From: Lepraria neglecta
Lineage: Eukaryota > Ascomycota > Lecanoromycetes > Lecanorales > Stereocaulaceae
Length of the DNA stretch: 64,000 nucleotides
Direction: 5' to 3'
NCBI GenBank assembly: GCA_033220425.1
Contig: CM065651.1
Location: forward strand, 4,030,001-4,094,000
The position numbers were made by a program, and so were the translations under genes. Below are positions 54,639-64,000 of this stretch, piece by piece (position 1 is the stretch's first letter; the number at the start of each line of letters is the position of its first letter). The notes under the pieces were generated by a model. It saw nothing but the letters and a program-made list of their open reading frames with translations. It had not been told where the DNA came from and made no database searches.

Positions 54639-57600
54639 ATGACGGCGGAAAATCCTCCTGGGAGTTGGCCTTTGCCCGAGGACGTGGCATTGCCGGATGA
54701 AAACGACGACGAAAGCCTGATTGATGGGAACTCGATTAGAGGACAGGAAGCTTCTGAGATACAAGAGAATGTCGTTGAAAATAAGGGCCTGGGGAAGGGG
54801 AGCTTGAAGAAGAAACATGGGATGATGACGCTGCCGTCGGAGATCCGTGAGACGTATGCATTCCAGTTGACGGCCTTGAGAATGCTATTGACCTGGCTCA
54901 TTGTACTTCTTTTGATGCCGGACGCTGACTTCTAACTTATGCAGCATTCTCTACCTCACAGACCCAGAGACTTTTGCCTCCCTCGTCCTCGTTGACCATG
55001 CCTGGCGTTCGGCATCGCAAACGCCCCATCTCTATGCCCATCACCTCTCCAGATGCCCATCCTTCTCTCGTTCACACAACGTGGTCAGTGGACCTTTTAC
55101 TGATGAAAGTCTACCCCACCTGAAGAGACTGTTCGCACGGGAGGTCAAGCGGAACCTATTTGAAGCATTTCTACAACCAAGGCGGACCCTAGTGAGCTTG
55201 ATCTCCACAACTACAACCTCCTCAGCAGCTTTCCCCGGGGGCGAAGCGTTCGACTTCTGCTTCTCGCCAAACGGCCATTGGGTCCTCGCTCTCTCATCCT
55301 CACGCATATATGTCATTGATACCGTCTCCCCGAAGATCTCTGTGCAGAGGGAGCTCAAGGTCTTACGGCGGCCAGTGTCAGCAGCCATACTCGGTAACGG
55401 GTCTACGTTAGCTGTCCTCTCAGTCGATCATCAAGTCAATGTCTACGATCTTACCGACCTCAAAGTGAAGCACGTACGCGGTGTCTCGCTCGATAATCCT
55501 CCACATGCGATAGCGCTGGCGCCGAAAGGCGAGGTCCTCGCCGCAGCTTTCGACGGCGGAATCGAGGTTCATTCCTTGGTTCCAGATGCAGTGGGATTGG
55601 ATCATAGGGCCATTAAGTGTGATAGGGTAGATTCATTGATATTCTCGAGTGACGGGAGTATGCTCTTGGGGACGACCAAATCCAGCAAGAGCCCGAACAC
55701 TGTCATTCTGTCCGCGCCTTACTACACCGAAGAACAGCAGGAGTTGCCTGTTTCTGAGCAGATTAGCCATTTGTGGACTACCCAGATTCTTTTCCCAAAC
55801 AGCAGCCGAGATTGCAGCAATGCGACCCTGTTACCAAACAGGTCGGACGGGGATGCGAATTGGACCTTCACCTATGACAAGGTGTTCGAGAGCTTCAGAG
55901 CAGTCCGCACGGACGATTTGAGGAATGGCACTACGTACTTTACAGGTCCTAAACCACCTAGTCGTGATGGGCCGAGGAATAATAGGAGGAAGCTCACGCC
56001 ATGTACACTGCCCGCGTCGAGTGACCACGGGGAACTCGTGGCTGCAGGCTTTCTAGACAAAGAAGTGTGGCTCTACGGCATTCCTGAAGGATTGGATACT
56101 TCTAGTGTATCACAGACGGATGATCCAAACTCGCAGACCGGTTCCTCTGCTGGACCAAGTTCACCATTGAGCGGTTCCAAGAGCCCAGCTCGAGACTTTA
56201 CGAGAGGCGAAGCTGCTGAGCTGGCAAGGTTAGCAAACTGGCAAGTCTTAGTCGATAAGTACCGCAACATCTTTGCAAAAGGCAGACGCGTCGCAGAGAT
56301 CTCTGGCGTTTCAGGCGTCTGCTGGGTTAGTCGCAAGCATGAGAGACCCGGGCCACAGTCACTTGGAGAGCGCCTCGTCATCGCGGCTCCAGGCGGCATA
56401 GCTGGGGATCCTGAGCTTGAGCAAGAGGGGTTTGCATCTGTTGATGGAGGAAGACTAGTCATCCTGGATTTTGATCGGACTGCCGACGATGGCAAGGTCG
56501 AGGAGATTACATTCGAGGTTGGGAATGATACTCCGGAGCTCCTCGAAGAAGCGAATAGGGACATGGACACTGAAGTCGCACTTGCACGTCAACGTACTGT
56601 GAAAAGAGAAGCTAGTTCGAGGGCAGCCGTCGCTGATGTGTTGGCTTCTGCGCCACCAATGCCGCCCATGCCATCCCTCGCTCCCACTGCTAATGCCATA
56701 ACAAATTCAAATGCATCAGCAGCACGCGGCCTGATCTCTGTAACTCGGGCCAGGCCGATTCCTGAAGGAGCAGCGACGGAGGCGTCTCCCTCGTCTCCCT
56801 CGGGCGAAGGTCTCAGCCTCGAAGAAGCCTCTGAAGCTTTCGATGGGCCATACTCTCACACCCAGCCTCGGTCACGTACATCGCTATATCGATCTGCCAC
56901 AGCAGTCGCTGCCAATCGTCAGCGCAATCCACAGCGCCCTCGCATCATTGATGAGGGTGGCGTGCGATTCAGGCGTCCAGGCGATCGTACAGAGCTACCT
57001 CACGAGAGCGATGCTGATAACTGGGTGCCTCCACCACCCCCTTATACTGCGAAGTCAGACAGACCGCTGCCAGAGGAGCTTCGTATGAGCTTATTGCCTC
57101 GGACCATTCTAGAGCTGCCAACTCAGCGGGTAAGGCCTGCAGTGGGTCGCGATCGTCCTCGTCGCGCCAGGACTGTCTATGAAGACCTGGCCCCTATCAC
57201 AGCTTCACGGAGGATTAGCTCATTTCCCTCAAGACCTTCCCTGCCTTTACGGCAAAGGAGCTCTGAAGCATCGGCGTCTAATCACCGTAGACAGCGTTCA
57301 GTATCCGACACGCTTTCACAATCGTCGGGTGCCCTGAGTTCTGCAGGCTTCTCTTTCGGCGATGAACCTTCTGTCACGAGCCGGCGCCCTTCGACCTCTT
57401 CGAGCAGACGGCCAATGTCGGCTTTTGTCGGTCGCATGACTACTTCTTTGAGAAGACCCAATGCATCTGATCTACCGCCATTGGAGCCTCAGCCGCCGAT
57501 GCCTCAGAGACCTGTCCAAGCGCAATCCGTCTCACTACCATCGAGTCCCACTCGCAATCATGACTCGCCTACCTCTCCTCTGACGTTGACAGGTGGAAAC

Positions 57601-58317
57601 CTTCAGCAGCGCCTGGAGTACCCTCTTCCGCCTGCTCCTACAAATTCCAGCGTCGAGTCACTCAATCGGCGCTATACTACCGCAGCTGCAGCACCAACTC
57701 CCGCAAGGTCCGAGCCATCTGCATACCAGCAACATGCGCAAGACCTCAATTCAATTGCAGCAAGCATGCCCAGTGCCCAGCAACTCGCTAACCTTCAGAA
57801 TCGCTCCCTCCAGCCCCCAACTTCGCGTCCCCAAGTCCCAGGTCTAGTCACTCAGGGAGGCTATCCGATCCCTGCTCCCCCGCGCGGAGCACTAGGTGCA
57901 GCTGGTAGTCCCACTTCCGCGCCTTTACACTCCCCCTCGCGCTCTCTGTCAAACAGGAATTCCTTCACGCGCTCGTCCCCAGCGCTGCTTAGGCCTACAC
58001 CAAGAAGACTTGACACAATAGAGAGCGTGTCTTCATTCATTAGCAGGTCAGGGACGCGGTCTGGACAGAGGTCGAGAAGTAGAGATTTGACTACTGCGGG
58101 TAGTGAGAGCCAGAGGAGGAGCCAGAGGAGGAGCCAGAGGAGGAGCCAGAGTGTAGGGCCAGCGCTGAGATTGGATAGGGCGCCCGCAGAGGGCGTGCGG
58201 AAGAAGAGTTTATTCGGGGGGAAAAAGAAGAAGGCGAAAGCGAAGAACGAGCAGAGCACCAATAATGGCTTTGCGAGTGACGGTAATGGGAAAGGAAGTA
58301 AATGCTCAATGATGTAA
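54639..58317 (+). CDS. Large F-box-like/propeller-like protein with CaaX-type end
   Basis: Exon 1 (54639-54853) and exon 2 (54945-58317) join over a 91-base intron to 1195 residues. Across the junction an F-box-like helix set is formed: MTLPSEIRETILYLTDPETF with ASLVLVDHAWRSASQTPHLY. Next is a WD/propeller-like region of about 350 residues (FDFCFSPNGHWVLALSSSRI, HQVNVYDLTDLKVKHVRGV, SDHGELVAAGFLDKEVWLYG, GGRLVILDFDRTADDGKVEE). The C-terminal half is long, Ser/Pro/Arg-rich and disordered. Near the end is a basic cluster (KKSLFGGKKKKAKAKNEQ), and the last four residues are CSMM, which fits a CaaX prenylation box. This suggests a membrane-tethered adaptor of an SCF-like ligase (inference). Its relatives are uncharacterised fungal proteins as far as I can tell. 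Confidence 0.85.
58108..58150 (+). repeat. 12-bp tandem repeat inside the coding region
   Basis: AGCCAGAGGAGG occurs three times in tandem (58108-58143) plus a partial fourth copy, encoding SQRR units. It is a coding minisatellite likely to vary in copy number between strains. Confidence 0.9.
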
Positions 58318-58651
58318 AATTGTACACACGCCTATTTGTTGATGGGATAGCTATTTCTACTGTAGTATGTGGACTTTCTGCGTGGAACAGGCGTTTGGAG
58401 CAGCATAGCATACCCTGGATCTCTTTGAAGGTTGACCCGCACAGGTATCACCTATGCTGAGTACACTATCTTCTTTTGCCGTTATACGTGCTTCAAGTTA
58501 TTTAATACTCTTGACCTTGTACCATTTATCAGTTTTCAGGTTATTAGCACCTTACGATAATACGAGTAACGTAATGAGTCTTTTTTAAGCAGCATTCAAT
58601 CTACATACCGCACAATTCAAGTATTGTTTACTTCTGCAACTCCCTCTCTCA

Positions 58652-59695
58652 CTATTTAGCATTCAAATAATTCTGATGCCACGTATACTCATGATCCTTC
58701 CTCAGAAGCTCTTCAACAACCTGCACCCCATCCTTCGGCCGTCTATCCAACAGCTCTTCCATCAATGGATCCACCGTCTCCGCCTCACCCTTGGCCACAC
58801 CCTCAAACAGACCCTTCCAAGCCTCGAAGAAAGTTGTCGGCTTTCCTCCTTCATCGCCCATGGCGTTCTTAGTGACATACTCTTCGGAAGACACGCGATG
58901 AAGCGCCACATCTCTATTCGAAACGCGATTAATAGCCGTAACAACGTCAGCGAAGGTGAATGCTTTTGGGCCGGTCAGCAGCGCGATATTATCTGGGAAC
59001 TGATGATTATCCCTCAACATCAACTTCGCAGTCGCCTCGCCGAGCTCCGCTCTAGATGCATAAGCGACAGGACCATCAGCTGGGAGGAAGAGCTCTCGAG
59101 TGTTCGGATACCAGTTCAAGAATACGGGAAAGGCTTCAGCGTAGACGCCTTCGCGAACTGAAGTGTACCTCAGACCGGAACTAATTGTCTTGGTCAGCGG
59201 GCGTGAGAGATTGGAATGTAGAGGGGAGGGGGGCAGACCTTGCGAGCATAGCTTCTGTGGCTAGGTGTGCTTGTTGAACGGCGATTTGGGAGGTGGATGT
59301 ATGGCCGCCGAAGGCGAGGGAGCTGTAGTAGACCTGGGTTGAGGATTAGCGGTTGTAGATTGGTCTCGGATATGGGCGGGACTGACGTGGCCGACTCCAG
59401 CTTGTTTTGCGGCTTCTATCACGTTTCTGTGCTGTATTGTTCTCTTGTCGTTGTCGAACGTGTTGGTGGAGACGAAGAATAATTTCTTGATGCCATGGAA
59501 CGCTTCTAGAAGAGAGTTGAAGTCATCATAAGCAGCGCGACGGAATTCGACTCCTTTGCCTTCGAGCAGAGATGCGGCATGTTGTCGAGAAGATGAGGCT
59601 GCTAGCGAAGATGCTGGAACGAGATCTTGGAGAGTAGAAAAGACGCCGGCACCTAGACCGCCGGTGAAGCCTGTTACTAGAATTGTAGGAGCCAT
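58652..59695 (-). CDS. NmrA-like NAD(P)-binding protein (atypical short-chain dehydrogenase)
   Basis: Three exons (59695-59387, 59333-59239, 59180-58652) join to 310 residues. The N terminus MAPTILVTGFTGGLGAGVFS holds a TGxxGxxG-type dinucleotide-binding loop. It is followed by ASLLEGKGVEFRRAAYDDFN, IKKLFFVSTNTFDNDKRTIQ and HRNVIEAAKQAGVGHVYYSS, the usual NmrA/TMR-like order. Further blocks are SGLRYTSVREGVYAEAFPVF, PVAYASRAELGEATAKLML and AFTFADVVTAINRVSNRDVA. No SDR YxxxK is visible, which is usual for NmrA-like and quinone-reductase-like members. The cofactor preference and substrate are unknown; redox sensing or quinone reduction is possible. The gene is convergent with the preceding large gene. 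Confidence 0.88.
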
Positions 59696-60266
59696 AGAGA
59701 ATAAAATTCAGGTATATGGATATAGACTTATAAAAATCAGAACATCAAGACTGACCCGAGGAGATCTTTATAGATTTGTGGCCTTCTTGCTCCGGAAACG
59801 CCTGAGAAACGCCATATACGAACAATCTACATACTCAAGAGCACGACGGTGTGTTTACTAAACAAGAAGAAAGCTTAGAAGAATCATCATTCAAGTGGGG
59901 GTGCTGTGGGGAAGTGATCCGTTTCATATTGCCAGCCTTGATTTCAAAGCACTATGCTCGGTATCGGAGCTTCGTCCGAAGGATTCGGCGATTGGAGATA
60001 CGTCACCGCCAATTGCTGACATGGTGTAAGCTTGACATGTTTGCGGACGGAAAATAAGGCTGGAATTGCGTCACAATAGTTACAATTTCGCAAGTCCACT
60101 TCGCCGTTGAAGAACGCTCCCTGGAGTTTTGACTAGCGAAGTTCTGCTCCCAAGCTACTCGCTTGCAATGAACTCCCTTATTCTAGTCTGATTTGTCGCC
60201 GCGAGAAATGGTACTATTTGATCAATTCCGAGGCCAGTCATGAAGCGATCATTTCTTCCCACTGCT
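59696..60266. other. Intergenic stretch, nothing supported
   Basis: Only short frames (for example 59851-60057 plus) without family resemblance. Confidence 0.4.
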
Positions 60267-61400
60267 TTATATGAGGTCATCAGGGCGTAGTCCAGACACG
60301 AGCTGTACCAGAAATTCTGCAGAAGCAAGGATCATGTCCTTCTCAAGGCTTCTAGCTCCCTTCCAGAAAATTCCAGGCTTATCAGATCCGCACCAAACGC
60401 GAACCAGGCCCGTCTGAAACTGGTCGCATATAGCGAGCGGTGAGTCCCCTGCGTCTCCGGGCCACTTCAAGACGTCTACCAGGAAGAAAGTGAAATGCTC
60501 GACACACGATTATTTGTCGTGGGTATCCCACGAAGATGTTGCGTTAGATCAAAGCAGTCGCATTACTAGCCTTCACAGCTCCACCGAATAGGGAAGTATT
60601 CTGAAGCAGTGCACGAACAGGAGTCTCCTCTCTGTTATCAGTGCCTAGACCTCCTAGCTTTCTGAACTAGACTGGCAAGATAAAGCAGGACTCCGAGGGT
60701 CCGCCGGGAGGAAGTCCTGCATTCAACCGGCTCCTGGTGACTGGTCTGGCTTGCAGTAGACCAAGCCTCAGAGGCTCCAAGTGAGTATGTGGCCCGATGG
60801 TGGTACTGGCGTTCCCAACTATCTGAGCTGGATTGCCCTCGCTAATGACTGGTCATGCCCACATTCGCGGAAAAGTAATATTTTTATTGTCCAGTAAGGA
60901 GCCATTTCCTGCGATAGGCAAAGTAACTATCGATACCTTTTGCCGCTTGACAAGGGCTGAGTGATCAGGCTTGGTGGCGCTGGAATTTGTGACGTTGAAA
61001 CACATTGGTTGTATGACGTAAGCTTCGAAACGTTATACTATTGGATGAGTTCGTCCGCATCGTCCGAAACGAGTTCGACCAGTGCTTCTTCACTTGCACT
61101 GCCCAATGAGACAGTGCTGGATGTTTCGAAGTTCATGGTTTCCACAACGATAGGATTACCTTACATCGATGATCGGAGGATAAACTCTATCGAAGTTTCA
61201 GAAGAGATAGTCGCACGAATTGGCAAGAACTAGTGACCGGCAAGAGATTGTGACTGGTAAGCACTTTGATGATAAGTGGCTGAAGTTTACACCGCCAAAG
61301 AGGATAAATCCCCGTGGGGTGGGGCGCATAATGTGACTTCATGCGCGCCCGGCTGTACTTGGGAGAGAAGGCGCAGTATTGGCGACGCCAATGACAGGAC
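60267..61400 (-). pseudogene. Long decayed gene of unknown family
   Basis: Read through interruptions, the minus strand gives coherent protein-like text for about 350 codons. It includes FLPIRATISSETSIEFILRS, NPIVVETMNFETSSTVSLGS, CFNVTNSSATKPDHSALVKR, KVSIVTLPIAGNGSLLDNKN, NASTTIGPHTHLEPLRLGLL, KLGGLGTDNREETPVRALLQ, NTSLFGGAVKASNATALI and CDQFQTGLVRVWCGSDKPG, ending RPDDLI at 60267. There are roughly nine in-frame stops or frame changes. Several stops would be CAA, CAG or CGA after a single C-to-T reversal. The abundance of NxS/T sites suggests an extracellular or lumenal protein. I do not recognise the family. The start is not defined and may lie near 61.5 kb. Confidence 0.4.
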
Positions 61401-61800
61401 GACTCAGTGATAACATCCCGCGAAATCTGATCTGGGTAGTTGTGATGTATAAAAGCTTTTCGTCAGTACGCCAATCTTCAGGAATATTCAAGGCTATTAC
61501 GAAATCTGCAGACATATCTGTTACCATCACTGCTTACAACACCATAACCTCGGCGACCACTTTTCTATTACCTACACTGATCACGAACAAACTATATTGT
61601 CGACCAATCAAGCCTACCATATCAGATCCGGTCCACTACACGTCAGCAGCAGCCAGTTACATCTTGTAGGGTCGATTGCGCCTACCGTCGCATGTGCATA
61701 ATGGCCGCTCATCATGAAGAAATTTTGCTAAGAGAGTCAAGGCCGAAAACGTACGTTGGCTCTTGCCTAAGACCATTCAGCGCCGAAAGAGGTAGAACAG

Positions 61801-62041
61801 TATTGCTGACTTAGATGTATCCAGATCCGAAGCATTCAAGCACACCGCCCGCGGCCTCGAGGCCATCGGATTCAATGCACAAGCATCAATGTACCATGTC
61901 GACAGAGAATACAGTCCCGAATCGGACGATGAGAGGGCCGATAAGAAAAAGAATAAGCAGAAGAAGTCGTTCCTGAAGAAGCTGGTAGGTGGCGGGAAAG
62001 AGAAGGCGAGAAGATCTGAGGAGGCAAAGGCGGCTGTGTAA
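61801..62041 (+). CDS. Possible 3' exon of a small hydrophilic protein
   Basis: A plus-strand stretch reads IADLDVSRSEAFKHTARGLE, FNAQASMYHVDREYSPESDD and a Lys-rich KKKNKQKKSFLKKLVGGGKE to a stop at 62041. The amphipathic start and charged tail look like real coding sequence. Upstream the frame closes at about 61790, and I could not find a convincing donor exon. It may be the final exon of a gene or another remnant. Family unknown. Confidence 0.35.
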
Positions 62042-62212
62042 TGGTGGCGTCTCTATTGAACATCCCTAATAGATGGCTCGTGATGGCGCTAGGGGTTTGG
62101 GATTGATCGCTTCGGCAAAACAAGGGAACAACAGAGAAGCTGGGTTGACAGATGACAGATACAATGGCGAACAGAGAACAATTCTTAGACAAGGCGTTAA
62201 CCTGTAGAGAAA

Positions 62213-64000
62213 TTACTTTTGTAAATCATAAAGTATCCTTCCTTTGATGCGAGTGCTGCCTGTCCAGATCCATGCATATATAAAAGTGAAAGTCACAACA
62301 GATAGACCAACACTCCCACAAACAGCCCAGAAGTAGCGCTCAGTTCTATCCGTATTAACAATGCCCTGGAGGTTCATCCCGAAATAAGACGTGAAGAAAG
62401 AGAGCGGGAGAAACACAACAGTTACTATAGTGAAGACAAGAATTGCTTTGTTGTTCGATTCGGCGATGATCGCAAGCTCGTTTTGTTCGATCGAGCGAAG
62501 ATGAAAAAGCTGATTGCTGTATCAGAGAAAAGCGATGAATACTGCTTTCTTTGGGTCTCTTACCACGTCAAGTGAGCTCTTTAGATCACCAAGTATACTA
62601 AGGATCCTTTCGTGATTTGATCTGAGGGTCTTGATTGCCCAATCTATACGGTCGACCACATCGCGACGCTCAGATTCCAGAATCTCGTTTTTATAGTTGC
62701 TGGCCTCTGTTACCAGAGCCTCACAGTCAACCTTCAGCTTTCTCAGATACTCGATCTTTTGCTCAGAGATACTGTAGATCTGCGAAAGCTCATCCATGCA
62801 CGCAACATATTCTCTGACTAACTTCACGGACTCCGCGTCTCCAACGAGCGCTCCTGCGTTTCCTCTAGGGCCTGTCCGAGAGAGCACAATTTTGGCTATA
62901 TGTGAACTTACTAGGTCTCGTACAAGGGGAAGATACGCGTGCTGTATGTCCGTGACTGTTTTACCTCGTGCGGTAGGAGTGCTCTCATATTCAGTAATGA
63001 GATCGACAAGCAAGCATTCCACACTTCGCAATGGCCGGCCATTCTGTGACCTTATAGAATATTTCTCTCGAATCGTTTCAAGCACGGACTCATGTGCTTC
63101 GTCTAGCCGTGGCTTGAACGGTATTTTGATCTCGTTCGACAGGTGCGAATTGACGTAGTTCACGCCCGCGCTCGGCGACATCGTGAGTAGGTGCCCTAGT
63201 CTTAATATTAGACTTGAGTGGGGTCGTCCTCGAAAAGTACTGACCGTCAGATCTGTGAAAGCAGTGACGTGGGTCTCTCACCAGGACTGCTCCTTGGTAG
63301 CTTGGGTGTCGAGAAAGCATCTGCCTATCGATAGTGGACGTCTGAGGTCCTGTTCCCACGTCGATGTCGAAGAGACTGCTGCAAAACCCATCACCAAGCT
63401 GCCATGGCATATTAGAATAGACAGTGTTCCGAAAATGGGTCTCCAATCCCAATCTCCAGTTGATGTCATCATGGGCCCTTGAGGTTAGGCGGTTTTTCAA
63501 AAGCCATGGGTTAAGCTCAAAGGTGTGTCTGCTTGAGTCTCGGAAGATGTTCCAAATGTTTAATTGGTCTTGAAGAAATTGGCGGTCCCTGAAGCTCAAG
63601 ACATCGCATGCGTGATGTGGGCCAGTCTGCTGGAAAGACTTCTCGCCCAGGTTTGGGGATTTGGAGGGCCATGGATCAGAATCTGGTCGAAGAGAGAAGA
63701 AGAGATCTCTGGTTGTCTATTTCATCCATTAGCATTACATTGAAGCTCCATCCGCATTTGAACTCATGTCCAGTTGACTAGAAGTACTCACGTTGTGCAC
63801 AAGACCTAGACCCACTGGTACATGTCTCCTCTCATTTAGCCAAGACTGAGCTAACCGCGGGGCTATTTTACTTACATCCAGCGCACAGTCACCCAGCTAG
63901 GTCTATTGCTGAAGTCTGGCGTATTCAGTCCATCTGCAGTAATCACGTCTGCGGGGGGATAGACTTACATAGTTTAACACTGCTGACACTGGTTTTGAAT
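62213..64000 (-). CDS. Fungal CorA-like magnesium/metal transporter, 5' end off the window
   Basis: CorA proteins are pentameric divalent-cation channels. Supported exons are 63716-63245, 63195-62564 and 62509-62213, with in-phase introns of about 50 bases. Further short exons lie beyond 63790, including one with RPSWVTVRW at about 63860-63950. The soluble part has CDVLSFRDRQFLQDQLNIWN and DEAHESVLETIREKYSIRSQ, then a long helix region (ESVKLVREYVACMDELSQIY, LFHLRSIEQNELAIIAESNN). The end carries two membrane helices with the hallmark FFTSYFGMNLQG (GMN) loop. The region at 63792-63897 could not be spliced cleanly in one frame, either because an exon border is misread or because a one-base slip lies there. 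Partial at the right edge. Confidence 0.85.

Noticed and set aside
12974-61400. Reassigned stop codons as the reason for in-frame stops
   Set aside because: All three stop codons occur within the remnants, while conserved genes such as the deacetylase, Rpn11 and Tim50 use normal stops and contain none internally.

Overview
The window looks like nuclear DNA of a filamentous ascomycete (Pezizomycotina). The genes carry short GT-AG introns of about 45 to 70 bases on both strands. The content is typical of that group: a HET-domain locus, a fungal rhodopsin-like membrane protein, a GH76 mannanase-like enzyme, an RpdA-type deacetylase with a long acidic tail, a fungal Tim50, Mtc1 and a fungal CorA-like protein. 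One intron-bearing tRNA-Leu(CAG) is present. The class or genus cannot be given from the sequence alone. No reverse transcriptase, LTR pair, CRISPR or rRNA was seen.

Layout. 1-1.75 kb: the start of a Pho84-type phosphate transporter running off the left edge. 3.5-7 kb: tRNA-Leu, a secreted GH76-like enzyme and a disordered protein. 7.2-8.3 kb: a decayed ORF beside a 280-bp foldback (MITE-like) element. 9.4-15.3 kb: adenine phosphoribosyltransferase, a RidA/YjgF protein, a very small SMP/LEA-like protein, one broken gene and a 463-residue coiled-coil protein. 15.5-23.7 kb: a gene graveyard with at least five broken genes, including a HET-domain fossil and a gene pair that looks like one gene split by an inversion. 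24.1-30 kb: a rhodopsin-like membrane protein, a gene fragment and two small cysteine-containing proteins. 30.9-33.7 kb: three tandem copies of an unrecognised zinc-finger-like family, all differently damaged. 34.1-42.8 kb: threonine synthase, a DUF2462-type basic protein, Mtc1, a broken nuclear-type gene and a glycine-rich-domain protein. 44.2-47.1 kb: three more decayed genes. 47.3-59.7 kb: a dense housekeeping block (Rpd3-class deacetylase, Rpn11, an F-box-like protein, Tim50, a 1195-residue F-box/propeller-like protein with a CaaX end, an NmrA-like oxidoreductase). 60.2-64 kb: a long decayed gene, a small 3' exon and a CorA-like transporter running off the right edge.

The genes do not form one pathway. 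Conserved housekeeping genes are intact and mostly arranged as divergent or convergent pairs. Lineage-specific genes between them are often broken by in-frame stops and frameshifts. Many of the stops are TAA or TAG where CAA or CAG would restore a sensible reading, or TGA where CGA or TGG would. The best candidate for an undescribed system is the tandem zinc-finger-like family at 30.9-33.7 kb. The most unusual regional feature is the amount of readable but interrupted coding sequence.
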